This document shows, one piece after another, positions 19,088 to 27,793 of a stretch of 64,000 nt of DNA. The stretch covers positions 62,001-126,000 of the forward strand of contig MKVQ01000042.1 in NCBI GenBank assembly GCA_001899635.1, read 5' to 3'. Below the pieces are notes generated by a model. That model ran no database searches and was not told where the DNA came from. It saw nothing but the letters and a program-made list of their open reading frames with translations. The position numbers and the translations under genes were made by a program. The DNA is from Myxococcales bacterium 68-20. GTDB lineage: Bacteria; Myxococcota_A; Polyangia; Polyangiales; Polyangiaceae. The stretch's first letter is position 1. The number at the start of each line of letters is the position of its first letter.

Positions 19088-19975
19088 TCAGAAGCGCGCG
19101 CCGAGCGTCACCCCGGAGCTCCGGCCGGTCGTCCACGGCATGACGCGGAGCGCGGTGCTGGGCCTCTTGCTGCCCGTCGGCTCGAGGAAATGCCAGAGCA
19201 GGCCGCCGGCGACGAGCGCGAGGCCCGATCCGGCCACGATGTACCCCAGTAGAGGTTGCGAATCCGCCGAACCGGCGTCCTCCTGGTTCTTGCGGAAAGC
19301 GGCTTCGCTCTGCCCGGGGACGCGCGAGCACATCTCCGTGGAGGCGTCGCAGTTCGCGGGACGAGCGGGTGCCGTCGCTATGAGCACGGCTCCGGCCGCC
19401 ACGCCGACCGCGCCGATACCGACGACGATCCACGGGTACGGCGTGTGGCCCTTCTTGCGGCCGGCGGGCGCCACTTCCGTCTCCGCGTCACCTTCGCGCT
19501 CGAACATGACGTCGACGACGCGGGCGCGCTCGCCCTCCTTGATCAGGACGGTCTCCGATACTACCGGGAAGCCCTCCGCTTCGAAGCGGAACGTGTGCTT
19601 GCCGGGATCGACGGTCACCGCCTTTCCGTCGAGCTTCTTCACGATCGTCTCGCCGTCCATCGATACGAGCACGTCGAAGAGATCACGTCCCTGCTCGTCG
19701 CGGGCACCGAACACGACGGTAGGGAGCGCCTGCGCGAGCTCCGAGTTCCACTGGGCGCAGTCCTGACGGACGAGCGCTGGGCATCCCGCCCCTCCGCAGA
19801 CGACGAAGTGCTCACGTGCCTCCCGCAGCTTGCCGGCCGCGCGCGCGTGTTGCCCTTGCTCCGAGGCCGCCAGACACGCCTGGACGTCGGCCGAAACATC
19901 GGTGGCCGTGAGCAGCACGCCGAAGGCAAAGCTTCCAGCGAGCAGCCGAGGCAGAAGCGATCTGGTCATCTTCAT
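19088..19975 (-). CDS. PEGA-like envelope protein with two membrane segments (second of a coupled pair)
   Basis: 295 residues with a signal peptide ending near VSADVQ. An N-terminal TPR-like hairpin (CLAASEQGQHARAAGKLREAREHF) holds a Cys pair, CGGAGCPALVRQDC. Next is a PEGA-type beta domain with VSMDGETIVKKLDGKAVTVDPGKHTFRFEAEGF, the classic surface-anchored PEGA loop. Two membrane-like segments (about 175-197 and 243-262) flank a Cys-bearing loop. It is a diverged copy of the upstream gene 19975-20841, with the same order and Cys pattern. The upstream stop and this start share one base (TGATG), so translation is probably coupled. Likely an accessory of the kinase at 21010. Confidence 0.8.
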   Translation of the reverse strand: MKMTRSLLPRLLAGSFAFGVLLTATDVSADVQACLAASEQGQHARAAGKLREAREHFVVCGGAGCPALVRQDCAQWNSELAQALPTVVFGARDEQGRDLFDVLVSMDGETIVKKLDGKAVTVDPGKHTFRFEAEGFPVVSETVLIKEGERARVVDVMFEREGDAETEVAPAGRKKGHTPYPWIVVGIGAVGVAAGAVLIATAPARPANCDASTEMCSRVPGQSEAAFRKNQEDAGSADSQPLLGYIVAGSGLALVAGGLLWHFLEPTGSKRPSTALRVMPWTTGRSSGVTLGARF

Positions 19976-20841
19976 CAGAACTGGAATCCCGCCCCGGCAA
20001 GCCCGCCATGCGAGAGCGAGCGACCAAAAGGCATGAAGCGTGAGGCCCCCGACTTGACCGCGCGGTCGTGCGTGAAGAAGAGCACGACCCCGGCGATCAG
20101 CGCAGCACCGCCGAGCGCGGCAGTGACCCCCGCGATGACGTAGCGGTTCTCGACATCATCGACCTGACTCTGCTCACACGACGGCGCACACGTCTTGCGC
20201 AGGTTGCGCGCGTCGGCGTTTGCGTCGAGATCGATGTAGAGCGCAGCACCGAGGGCGGCGAGGCCGATCCCGCCCGTTACGAACGCGGCGATGGGGGCCG
20301 AACCATCCTGTTTCGAATGCTTCATGCCCGAGGGCGCCTCCCCCTCCGCTGGACCGGTGGCGAAGGTGACCGTGAGGATACGGTTCTTCTCGCCCTGGCG
20401 AACGACGACCTTCTCCTCGACCGCAGGGGCTCCCTGCGTCTCGAAGCGGAACAGGTGGACGCCCGGATCGACGGCGACGGCCTTGCCGTCGAGGGACTCG
20501 GTCACGACCTTGCCATCGATCGACACCTTCGCGTCGACGATGTCCCGACCGTCCTGGTCCTTCGCGCCGAGGACGACGCTCGGGAGGATCGCGAGCACCT
20601 CCCTCATCCACTCGGAGCAGTCCTGCTGGACGAGCTTCGGGCACTCGATCCGACCGCAGGTGGCGAGCTCGGCGCGTGCCTCGGACAACCGCCCGGCGAT
20701 CCGGAGCTTTTGGGCCTTCTCGGATGCGGCCACACACTGCGGCTTCTCATCGGCTCGAGCGGTCCGCAGACCGACGACATCGAGCAACACGACGAGAAAA
20801 ATGAAGAGGGAGACGCCATGCCTCCGCGGCATGAACCGCAT
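19975..20841 (-). CDS. PEGA-like envelope protein with two membrane segments (first of a coupled pair)
   Basis: About 288 residues from the Met at 20841; another Met three codons later is possible, and neither has a clear ribosome site. The signal segment GVSLFIFLVVLLDVVG ends near TARADEK. The N-terminal TPR-like helix pair carries CGRIECPKLVQQDC. The PEGA domain reads VSIDGKVVTESLDGKAVAVDPGVHLFRFETQG, and two membrane-like segments lie in the C-terminal half around a loop with CAPSCEQS. It is a paralogue of the next gene, overlapping it by one base. The longer upstream frame contains a 5-base repeat (GAGGC, four copies, 20889-20909) that looks non-coding. The kinase gene at 21010 lies upstream on the same strand. 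Confidence 0.78.
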   Translation of the reverse strand: MRFMPRRHGVSLFIFLVVLLDVVGLRTARADEKPQCVAASEKAQKLRIAGRLSEARAELATCGRIECPKLVQQDCSEWMREVLAILPSVVLGAKDQDGRDIVDAKVSIDGKVVTESLDGKAVAVDPGVHLFRFETQGAPAVEEKVVVRQGEKNRILTVTFATGPAEGEAPSGMKHSKQDGSAPIAAFVTGGIGLAALGAALYIDLDANADARNLRKTCAPSCEQSQVDDVENRYVIAGVTAALGGAALIAGVVLFFTHDRAVKSGASRFMPFGRSLSHGGLAGAGFQF

Positions 20842-21009
20842 GCTAGAGCACCCGACGCCTTGCGGACCGAGTATTTCCGCCGAGCTCCGAGGCGAGGCGA
20901 GGCGAGGCGCGACGACGACGGTTGCCGAAGTCTCCGGAGGACGAGCAACGAAGCGCCGAGATGGCGATCGGCGAAAGAACGACGGGAGCAATCCGTTCGG
21001 TGCTCTCGG

Positions 21010-22701
21010 TCACTTGCCCGTGAGGCACTGCGGCTTGTACTTCTTCACCCCGCTGCTGTCGTACCAGTACGGCGTCGCGCAGTCGTCGTTCGCCGGAGGC
21101 GCCGTGGGGATCGCCGCCGTGCCTTTCGGGGTCGAGCTCGTGCCCTTCACCTTGCCGGTGCCCGCCGCCTTGGGCAACGCCGGCGCCAGCGCAGCTCCGG
21201 CATCGACGGGCTCGTCGTCGATCTCCGTCGTGACGATGACCGGCGGCTCCGCGATCGGCTCGGGCTGCGGCTGCGCACGACCGGCCGGCTCCGCCGAGAG
21301 AGCGGGCGCGCTGGCGAGACCGACGTCGGTGGTCGGGACGTCGGCGACCCGATCGGCCTTCTTCGAGTGCCGATAGACGAGAGCGCTCGCGAGCACACTC
21401 GCTCCGAGCATGACACTGATGAGCACCGCCACGGCCCGGCGGCTGCCGCTCGGCTCGTGCTGCACTCGTCCCATCGAGCCGGTCGACACGGAGATCGACG
21501 ACGGCTGGGTGACGGGCGGCCCGTCCAGCGGCGCAGGGTGAGCCGAGTACGGCATCGCGAAGTTGGGCACCATCGCCGGACCGAGACTCGAGGTAGAGGG
21601 ACGGTTGCTTGTCGACACCTCCAGGAACGTGTTCGACCCGAGCGGCGACCTCGCGTTGAGCACGGACATGACGTGGCTCTCTTGTCCGCCGACGGTCATC
21701 GACGCGCTGCTCTCGATCTCCGCGATCATCGCCGCACGCGAGCTCAGGACGTCGCGCGCGATGTTCTCGACCCAGTCACTGCACTCGGAGGCAGTCGCGG
21801 GCGGGCATTTGCGCTCGATCTCGATCGCCATCTCGCGCGCCGTCGCGAAGCGCGCCTCCACCTTCATGCTGAGCGCCCGGAGGATCGTGGTGTCGAGCGA
21901 CGCGAGCGCCCGCAGATCTCGGTCGGTGACGTTCGTGGCGCGATTGCGCGCGAGGACCATGCTCGGTGGCTCGACCCGCCCCTCGAGCACCTTGGCGACG
22001 ATGACCCCCTCGTTGTCGCCCGAGAACAGACGCTGCCCCGTGACGAGCTCCCAGAGCATGACGCCGGCCGCGTAGATGTCGGTCTGCCTGCTCACCTCCG
22101 CACCGCGCAGCTGCTCGGGCGGCATGTACGAGAGCTTGCCCTTGATCTGACCTTCCCTCGTCGTCTGCATGCGGCCCGCGGCCTTGGCGACACCGAAGTC
22201 GAGGACGCGCGGGACGCCGTCGGTCCCGATGAGGACGTTCTGCGGAGAGACGTCACGGTGCACGATGCCGAGCGGACAACCGCGCTCGTCCTTCGCCTCG
22301 TGCGCCGCATGGAGGCCGTGGAGGACTCCGGCCATCGTCGCCGAGAGGATGCGGGGCGGCAGCGTCTGCTGTCGTTCGCGGAGCGCGCGGGAGAGCCGAG
22401 CGATCGACTCTCCAGGCACGTAATCCATGACGAGGAAGAGCTCTCCGCCCGTCGCGACGACGTCGAGCGTCGGGACGACGTTCGGGTGGCGGATCCGCGC
22501 CGCAAGACGCGCCTCGTCGAGGAACATCGAGACGAACTCGGGGTCGGACGCGAACTGCGCGTGCAGCCGCTTGATCGCGACGGTGCGCGAGAACCCGACC
22601 GGACCGAGCAGACGCCCGAGATGGACGGTCGCCATACCACCGGCCGCGATGGCTCCGTAGAGGGCATACCTGCCCACGACGCGGACGTTCCGTTCCGGCA
22701 A
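21010..22701 (-). CDS. Eukaryote-type Ser/Thr protein kinase, single-pass membrane
   Basis: 563 residues. Kinase domain at about 10-300: Gly-rich loop AIAAGGMATVHLG, Lys44 in VAIKRL, HRDVSPQN (His148-Arg149-Asp150, with the Ser-Pro form common in myxobacterial kinases), DFG at 168-170, KLSYMPPEQL and RQTDIYAAGVMLWELVTGQ. A Ser/Pro-rich linker leads to a membrane span near 430-450 (AVAVLISVMLGASVLASALVY) and a short periplasmic tail ending in a Cys-bearing DDCATPYWY...QCLTGK segment. It is followed by the two coupled PEGA-like genes, forming a mirror image of the kinase-TPR pair at 16566-19058. All catalytic residues are intact. Confidence 0.92.
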   Translation of the reverse strand: MPERNVRVVGRYALYGAIAAGGMATVHLGRLLGPVGFSRTVAIKRLHAQFASDPEFVSMFLDEARLAARIRHPNVVPTLDVVATGGELFLVMDYVPGESIARLSRALRERQQTLPPRILSATMAGVLHGLHAAHEAKDERGCPLGIVHRDVSPQNVLIGTDGVPRVLDFGVAKAAGRMQTTREGQIKGKLSYMPPEQLRGAEVSRQTDIYAAGVMLWELVTGQRLFSGDNEGVIVAKVLEGRVEPPSMVLARNRATNVTDRDLRALASLDTTILRALSMKVEARFATAREMAIEIERKCPPATASECSDWVENIARDVLSSRAAMIAEIESSASMTVGGQESHVMSVLNARSPLGSNTFLEVSTSNRPSTSSLGPAMVPNFAMPYSAHPAPLDGPPVTQPSSISVSTGSMGRVQHEPSGSRRAVAVLISVMLGASVLASALVYRHSKKADRVADVPTTDVGLASAPALSAEPAGRAQPQPEPIAEPPVIVTTEIDDEPVDAGAALAPALPKAAGTGKVKGTSSTPKGTAAIPTAPPANDDCATPYWYDSSGVKKYKPQCLTGK

Positions 22702-22952
22702 GACAATGCAATCTTACCGACCTCGAGCGCAGAATTGAAACGGGGTCGTCCAGCAATGCTGAACCTCCGAACAAGCCCGCCCCCAGGCGCTTACAGACGG
22801 CCCGCGTCTCCCACACGGGCGAAGAAGAGCTGGCCGGGGGTACTCGCTCGGGCACGATCAGCTCAATCGGGCCACCTCCGGCGACGAGCCGCCGATCAAC
22901 CCGCCGACGCCACGCCCTCCCCCGCCGCCGGGGGTGAGCCTCGAAATGCAAA

Positions 22953-22988
22953 ACGAGCGAGGCTCCCTGAGAAGGAAGCCTCGCTCGT
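22953..22988 (-). terminator. Rho-independent terminator of the TPR gene
   Basis: A perfect 12-bp stem (ACGAGCGAGGCT / AGCCTCGCTCGT) with a 12-base loop. On the minus strand it begins 23 bases past the TPR gene's stop at 23012 and is followed by TTTTGCATTT. This is the clearest intrinsic terminator in the window. Confidence 0.88.
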
Positions 22989-23011
22989 CGGGGTAGCGTC
23001 GTCGGGAACGC

Positions 23012-24172
23012 TTACTTCGCGGTCGCGGCAGCCTGGAGTGCCTGCTGCTGCTGCTGGAGCATCTGGGCGATGGCGCGGCTCCGCTCGATCGCGAACTGCT
23101 TCACTTCCTTGTTCGACGACGTCGCGAGCTTGTTGAGGAGCGCGGTGATCTTCGCCATGTCCTTCGACTGGAAGAGCGCCTCGAAGTAGTTGTGCGCGAG
23201 GCGGACGTCTTCCTTCATGAGCGCCTCTTGCGGAGCGAGGAGCTTGATGACGTCGTCGAGCTTGCCCGCCTGCCCGTAGAGCGCCGAGAGGACGATGAGC
23301 GGGATCGGATCGGTGGGGTTGCGGTCGACGGCCTTCTTCGCGAAGCCGATCGCCTTGTCGCGCGTCGACTCCTCGTTCGCGTAGAAGCCCTGGAGCGCGA
23401 CGTACGGCGCCGCCGTCTTGGCGTTGACGGGCGCGTTCGCGAGCTCTTCGATCTCCGCGATCGCCTTCGCCTCGCCGTCGCTCTCCTTGATGAAGTTGAA
23501 GAGGTAGGCCCAGGCGTCGACGTTGCCCGGCTGGATCTGGATTCCGCGCTCGACCGACTCGCGCTCCGCCTTCGCGTCCTTCTTCGCCTTGTACAGCTTG
23601 GCGAGGTGGAGGCTCGGGTACGGATTCTCCTTCATCAGGTTCTGCGCGCCCTTGAGCGTGCCTTCGGCCTTGTCGAGCTTCTCCTGCGCGAGCTGCGAGA
23701 CGCCGAGTCCGAGCCAGTCGTTGCCGTCGCCGCCGCGCGCGACGATCTTCGCGAGCACCGCCTCCGCCTTTTCGTGGCGGTTGTACTTCATCAGCTCCTG
23801 GGCGTAGATGCGGCCGCGATCGAGATCTTCGGCGTTGTCCTTCCAGTGCTTCTCGAGACCGCCGAGGAGATCCTCGAGGCCGATCGCGATCGGGCGGCCC
23901 TGGTCGTCCTGCACCTGAACCGCGGGACCGTTGAAGCCGAGGAGCTGCCAGACCTGCTCCATCGTCAGCGCGACGGGGCCCTCGACGACCTGCTTCTCGA
24001 CCGCCTGCCCGTTGGGCCCGAGCGGGATGAGCACCATCGCGTTGCCCGGCACTCCGTTCGGGAACGCGGTGATGGGCGCGAGGATGGCAGCGCCACCTTG
24101 AATGGCGACGGCGCCCTCGCCCTCGGCAGCGTTGGGGTTTTGCGGGTTCGGCTGGGGAGTGGGCTGGGTCAT
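23012..24172 (-). CDS. TPR-repeat protein of unknown function
   Basis: About 386 residues. The start at 24172 gives a Pro/Asn/Gln-rich opening (MTQPTPQPNPQNPN) without signal peptide; an open frame extends upstream but is Arg-rich and looks non-coding. A hydrophobic Gly/Ala/Pro-rich segment (about 17-60) precedes helical repeats from about 95 on. Units such as YNRHEKAEAVLAKIVARGGDGNDWLGLG, LDKAEGTLKGAQNLMKENPYPSLHLAKLYKAKKD and NPTDPIPLIVLSALYGQAGKLDDVIKLL are TPR-like. The C-terminus has a Gln run (MLQQQQQAL). Probably a cytosolic scaffold. Its transcript ends at the terminator 22953-22988. Confidence 0.78.
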   Translation of the reverse strand: MTQPTPQPNPQNPNAAEGEGAVAIQGGAAILAPITAFPNGVPGNAMVLIPLGPNGQAVEKQVVEGPVALTMEQVWQLLGFNGPAVQVQDDQGRPIAIGLEDLLGGLEKHWKDNAEDLDRGRIYAQELMKYNRHEKAEAVLAKIVARGGDGNDWLGLGVSQLAQEKLDKAEGTLKGAQNLMKENPYPSLHLAKLYKAKKDAKAERESVERGIQIQPGNVDAWAYLFNFIKESDGEAKAIAEIEELANAPVNAKTAAPYVALQGFYANEESTRDKAIGFAKKAVDRNPTDPIPLIVLSALYGQAGKLDDVIKLLAPQEALMKEDVRLAHNYFEALFQSKDMAKITALLNKLATSSNKEVKQFAIERSRAIAQMLQQQQQALQAAATAK

Positions 24173-24777
24173 GGGAAGGGCGCGGACCGTAGCACGGAAC
24201 TCGATCGATGAAACTGGTCGCCGGGGCTCCTTCCACCGCGCGCCCTTGCGGGTGGGCCGCAGCGGAGAGCGGCCACGCTTTCCTGCGGCGGCCTGGGGCG
24301 GCGCGCGTCGTCGCGCGTCGCCCAAAGCATTGAGACGAGCGCGAGACGAGCCTGGGGGCGCTGTAGGTGGTTGAACGCGCGGCATGAAAGAAGAGCCCTG
24401 GGTCTTCTCCCCCGTCCGCGCCTGAGACCGCCGGAGCCGCGTGCGCGCCCGCGCCGGCCCCGCTCTCCGCCCGGCACCCGGCTCGCTAACCGCGTGGCCG
24501 GAGCGGGTGGGCTGGTCGAGCGGCAGGACGATGGCAGGAGCCAGATCGTCAATCTCCGTGACGACATCGGGCGGCGGCTCGTTGCGAACGGCGAGGGCGT
24601 GCTGCTCGACACTACGAAGGATCTGCACGGCGCGGGAACACCTCCGAGCCCTCACATCAGTCTCGTGCCGATCCCATCACGCCCCCCGATGCCACCGATG
24701 CCACGCATCGGAATAGCGCCGGATGAGCCCGAGCAACACGTGATCAGCCTCCACTGCACGGGGTCGGAGGCCAAGTG
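24173..24777. other. Gene-poor 600-base stretch
   Basis: Between the TPR gene and the small membrane-protein gene. Several open frames cross it on both strands but are Arg/Pro-rich, lack ribosome sites and match no family I know. The segment near 24630-24780 is less GC-rich than its surroundings. Confidence 0.5.
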
Positions 24778-25137
24778 TCAAAGCGCGTTCCATCCTCCGT
24801 ACAGCGTCAACATGGCGACGCCAACGCCGACGAAGGCGAGCGCGAGCAGCGCGCTGACCACCTGCGCTGCGCGGAACCCAAAGGTGTTGGCGATCCACGC
24901 CAGGTTCAGACGACCACCGCCCCCCTCAAAAACCCAACCCCATTTGAGAAACGTACCGATGAGCAGCACCACGCCAAGCACGAGCGGCAACCAGCCGAAT
25001 TGCCCCGGATTGGCCTGAAAGTAGTCTTTAGCCTCGTCGATGAGCTCGGGCTTTTGCGTGCTGGACGTTGTTGGCGTGGATTCGACTCCAACCGCGACCG
25101 CGGAAGCTTTAGGAGAAGCAGTGGTGGAAGAAGGCAT
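24778..25137 (-). CDS. Small two-span membrane protein, Imm17-like
   Basis: 119 residues. Residues 1-30 are Ser/Thr/Ala-rich. Then comes DYFQANPGQFGWLPLVLGVVLLIGTFLKWGWV (first span about 45-65), a Gly-rich loop, and IANTFGFRAAQVVSALLALAFVGVGVAML (second span about 88-112). The pattern NPG...GxxLLIG..W.W...FG.R...ii.gi resembles Imm17, a family of two-span membrane immunity proteins that I recall from polymorphic toxin loci. No toxin gene lies beside it, so this would be an orphan. The family call is by eye; a small membrane protein is certain, immunity is not. No strong ribosome site is visible. Confidence 0.6.
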   Translation of the reverse strand: MPSSTTASPKASAVAVGVESTPTTSSTQKPELIDEAKDYFQANPGQFGWLPLVLGVVLLIGTFLKWGWVFEGGGGRLNLAWIANTFGFRAAQVVSALLALAFVGVGVAMLTLYGGWNAL

Positions 25138-25466
25138 CGAGCTCGACGGCTAGCACCGAGTGCCAGCGTTCGGGAAGACTGGTGGGGCTCCCCCCGGTCG
25201 ACCGATGTTTTCCACCTGCGCTCGGCGTCAGGATCCCGAGACCGGTGCCTATCATGTGGCAGGCGCGAGCCTCGTTCTTCGCAATCGAGCGGAGAAGCGA
25301 TGCTCCTCTCGAGCAGCCGCTCGACGAGCTTCAGGGGTACCCCTCTTGACGTCGGAATGGATTTCGACGCGGCTGGTCGGGCCAGATCGACAGGCGGCCC
25401 AGACCGGCGAACGACCTCCGGCGAGTTGAAGAAGCTGCCCGATAGGTGACATGACGCGAAGCTCCG
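25138..25466. other. Intergenic stretch, no supported gene
   Basis: About 330 bases between two minus-strand genes, less GC-rich than the flanks. No convincing gene, repeat or terminator was seen. Confidence 0.5.
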
Positions 25467-27677
25467 TCACCTCGATGTCTCCGTCGTCCAGCGAAGGCTG
25501 AGAAGGACGCGACGACCGGGGAGCGGGTAGTCGAACAGATCGCCGGCCGGCGCCCGCACCCGCCCGAGCGCGCCCGGATATTCGACGACTCGGAAGTCGA
25601 AGATGTTTCGCACGTCGAGCGTGAGCGAGAGGCCGGGCACCCACGGCATCGCCACCCGAACACCTGCACCGTGGAAGACCCGGAGCGGCACCTCGATGTT
25701 CGCGGTGACGTCGGCGAGGATCCCGGCCACGGCATCGACACCGTAGCGAAGCCGGACCGGTCCACGGGCCCATGAGAGATCCCCGATGAAGTCATGCGCG
25801 GGTCGGCCGGGCAGCGGAGGGCGAAAACACGTGGTCCCCTCGAACCGGCACTCGCTCTCGTTCGCGGTCGCGAGCGCCGTATGCGAGGCCCTCGCCTCGA
25901 AGCCGAACGCCGCGAGGCGGAGCTCGCTCTCGATCCCGAAGAGGCGCGCGCGTCCGATGTTCGTCGCCTTCGCTCTCCCGTTCGCTCCGGCGTAGACGAA
26001 CGTGATCAGATCCTCGGCCCACGTCGCGAAGCCCACCGCCTCGGCATGCAGACGGACGGGCCCGAGCCGCCTCGTTGCACGTGCGCCCGCGTCGGCGGTG
26101 AATGCCGACTCCGGCTTCAGCCTGGGATCGCCGATGAAGGCGCCTCGGTTACCGTAGCGCTCGAGAAAGCTCGGCGGCCTCGCAACGAAGCCTCCATGGG
26201 ATGCCAGGATGACCGGGCCGATCGGCAGCTCGATGCCGAGGTTCCCGGTCGGTCGCTCCTCCGTCGCGCTCGTGCCGTCGTCCGCGGTGTCGACCCACAG
26301 GTCACCGCGCGCGCTCGCCGCGATCGTCATCGCGCCCAGCAGACGCGTGCTCGCGTCGATCGCGACGCCACCGTTGGTCCGACGCGCCCCGGGCGGTGCG
26401 GTGGTCCCACCGACCCACGTTCCAGGAGCGAAGCGCTCGGCGCTACCGTCCACCCGGAGCTCGACGTTCGTATTCTCGGCCGTTCGCACGCGCCAGCCCG
26501 CGCTGCCGCCGGCGGCGATGATCGCGTCGTCGGTGTGCGTCGGGTTGAACGTGCTTCGCGCGCTGATCGGGCTGTCCTTCAGCGAGAGCCCTTCGCGCCG
26601 TCCCCAGGCGCGGACGCCGAACGTCCCTTCGCGTACGGGCACAGTGAGCTCGAGCGCGGAGACGAGCCGCGACGAGTCGAGGCGCTGGTAGGCGGTCGGC
26701 ATGCGATGCGAGCCGGGCAGCTCCTGTCGTCGCGCTTGGGCGAGGCCGGTGATCGTGAGCGCACCGCCGGTGGACGCGCCGACGCGCACCGGGATCGCCA
26801 CCGACGCGAGCCCGGCAACCGCCGCATGTCCCGCGTTCTGCCTCGTCGTGAACACATCGCGGCCTGCATCGAGCGTCGCCTCACGGTCGAGGTAAGCGAA
26901 GTCGTCGTCCGATCGCGACGCGCTCAAGCCCGTCGCGATGCGCACGCCGTCGCGATCGCCGCGCACGTCGCCGAGCCGTATACGCTGAGACCCGAACGAG
27001 CCGGCGGCGGTCCAGACGTCGGTGCGCTCCGGAGAGCGCGGCGACGGCGGATCGATCACGAGCGTGCCCCCGAGCGATCCTCGCCCGAGCGACGCGGGCG
27101 CGAACGTGCGGTGGACGCGCGCCTGCGCGCCGGGCCAGAGCGGGAGCGTCGCCAGGTCGAGCGTGGGGTCGGCGCCGCCCGAGAGCGGCACTCCCGCGAG
27201 GTACACGGCGATCTGCGTCGAGCTCGAGCCACGGATCGACAGCGTCGCGAAAGAGTCGTCGGCCCCGAGCCTCCTCACGTGCACGCCCGGGAGCGGCTCG
27301 ACGAGGCTCGCCGCGTCGGTGATCTCGCGAGGCGAGTCCTCGATCCGCGCGCGCGACACGAACCCCCCCGCCTGACGCCCGCGGACGAGCACCTCATCAT
27401 CGCGCTCGTCGCGCTGGTCGCTCGCCTCGTCACGCTCGACCTTCGCGGCGCCGGTGCCGGCCGGCGGAGCGCTCGTGTCCGCCGGACCACCGGCGGCTCG
27501 TGCGTCCGCACCCGCCGTCGAGAGGGCGACGAGGACGAGCGCGCCCGCCGGCGCTCGAAGCGGGCGACGAGCATCGCAGAGCGCGAGCCGAGCTCTCGTC
27601 GGATCGACGGAAGGCGCTCCAGGTGCGCGGCGCGTTCGACGAGAGACCCCGGGCATACGGCCGCTCCGCTCTACCAT
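25467..27677 (-). CDS. TonB-dependent outer-membrane receptor
   Basis: About 736 residues. The start at 27677 has a GGAGA-type ribosome site and leads into a signal-like hydrophobic stretch (APAGALVLVALSTAGADARA). The plug domain (about 85-190) carries VLVRGRQ, a REITDAASLVEPLPGVHVRRLGADDSFATLSIRG segment, AVYLAGVPLSGG and the plug exit FAPASLGRGSLGGTLVI. The remainder is a 22-strand-type barrel ending in LPGRRVLLSLRW, close to the usual aromatic C-terminus. The substrate could be iron chelate, cobalamin or another large nutrient; no binding-protein or energiser genes lie nearby. It is divergent from rseP, with 116 bases between the starts. Confidence 0.88.
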   Translation of the reverse strand: MVERSGRMPGVSRRTRRAPGAPSVDPTRARLALCDARRPLRAPAGALVLVALSTAGADARAAGGPADTSAPPAGTGAAKVERDEASDQRDERDDEVLVRGRQAGGFVSRARIEDSPREITDAASLVEPLPGVHVRRLGADDSFATLSIRGSSSTQIAVYLAGVPLSGGADPTLDLATLPLWPGAQARVHRTFAPASLGRGSLGGTLVIDPPSPRSPERTDVWTAAGSFGSQRIRLGDVRGDRDGVRIATGLSASRSDDDFAYLDREATLDAGRDVFTTRQNAGHAAVAGLASVAIPVRVGASTGGALTITGLAQARRQELPGSHRMPTAYQRLDSSRLVSALELTVPVREGTFGVRAWGRREGLSLKDSPISARSTFNPTHTDDAIIAAGGSAGWRVRTAENTNVELRVDGSAERFAPGTWVGGTTAPPGARRTNGGVAIDASTRLLGAMTIAASARGDLWVDTADDGTSATEERPTGNLGIELPIGPVILASHGGFVARPPSFLERYGNRGAFIGDPRLKPESAFTADAGARATRRLGPVRLHAEAVGFATWAEDLITFVYAGANGRAKATNIGRARLFGIESELRLAAFGFEARASHTALATANESECRFEGTTCFRPPLPGRPAHDFIGDLSWARGPVRLRYGVDAVAGILADVTANIEVPLRVFHGAGVRVAMPWVPGLSLTLDVRNIFDFRVVEYPGALGRVRAPAGDLFDYPLPGRRVLLSLRWTTETSR

Positions 27678-27793
27678 GGCGCTTTCTCCGGGTGGGGACC
27701 CGATCAAGCGCATCCGTCGCGCGATCGCGCGGGGTGGACAGTTGGCTTCAGCGCTTCTGGCACGGCTTCGAAAAACCGAGCTAAGCTCCGAGC

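Noticed and set aside
20068-23136. 1022-residue plus-strand open frame across the PEGA and kinase genes
   Set aside because: Composition typical of antisense GC-rich shadows (Arg/Asp/His-rich); the minus strand carries clear kinase and PEGA genes.
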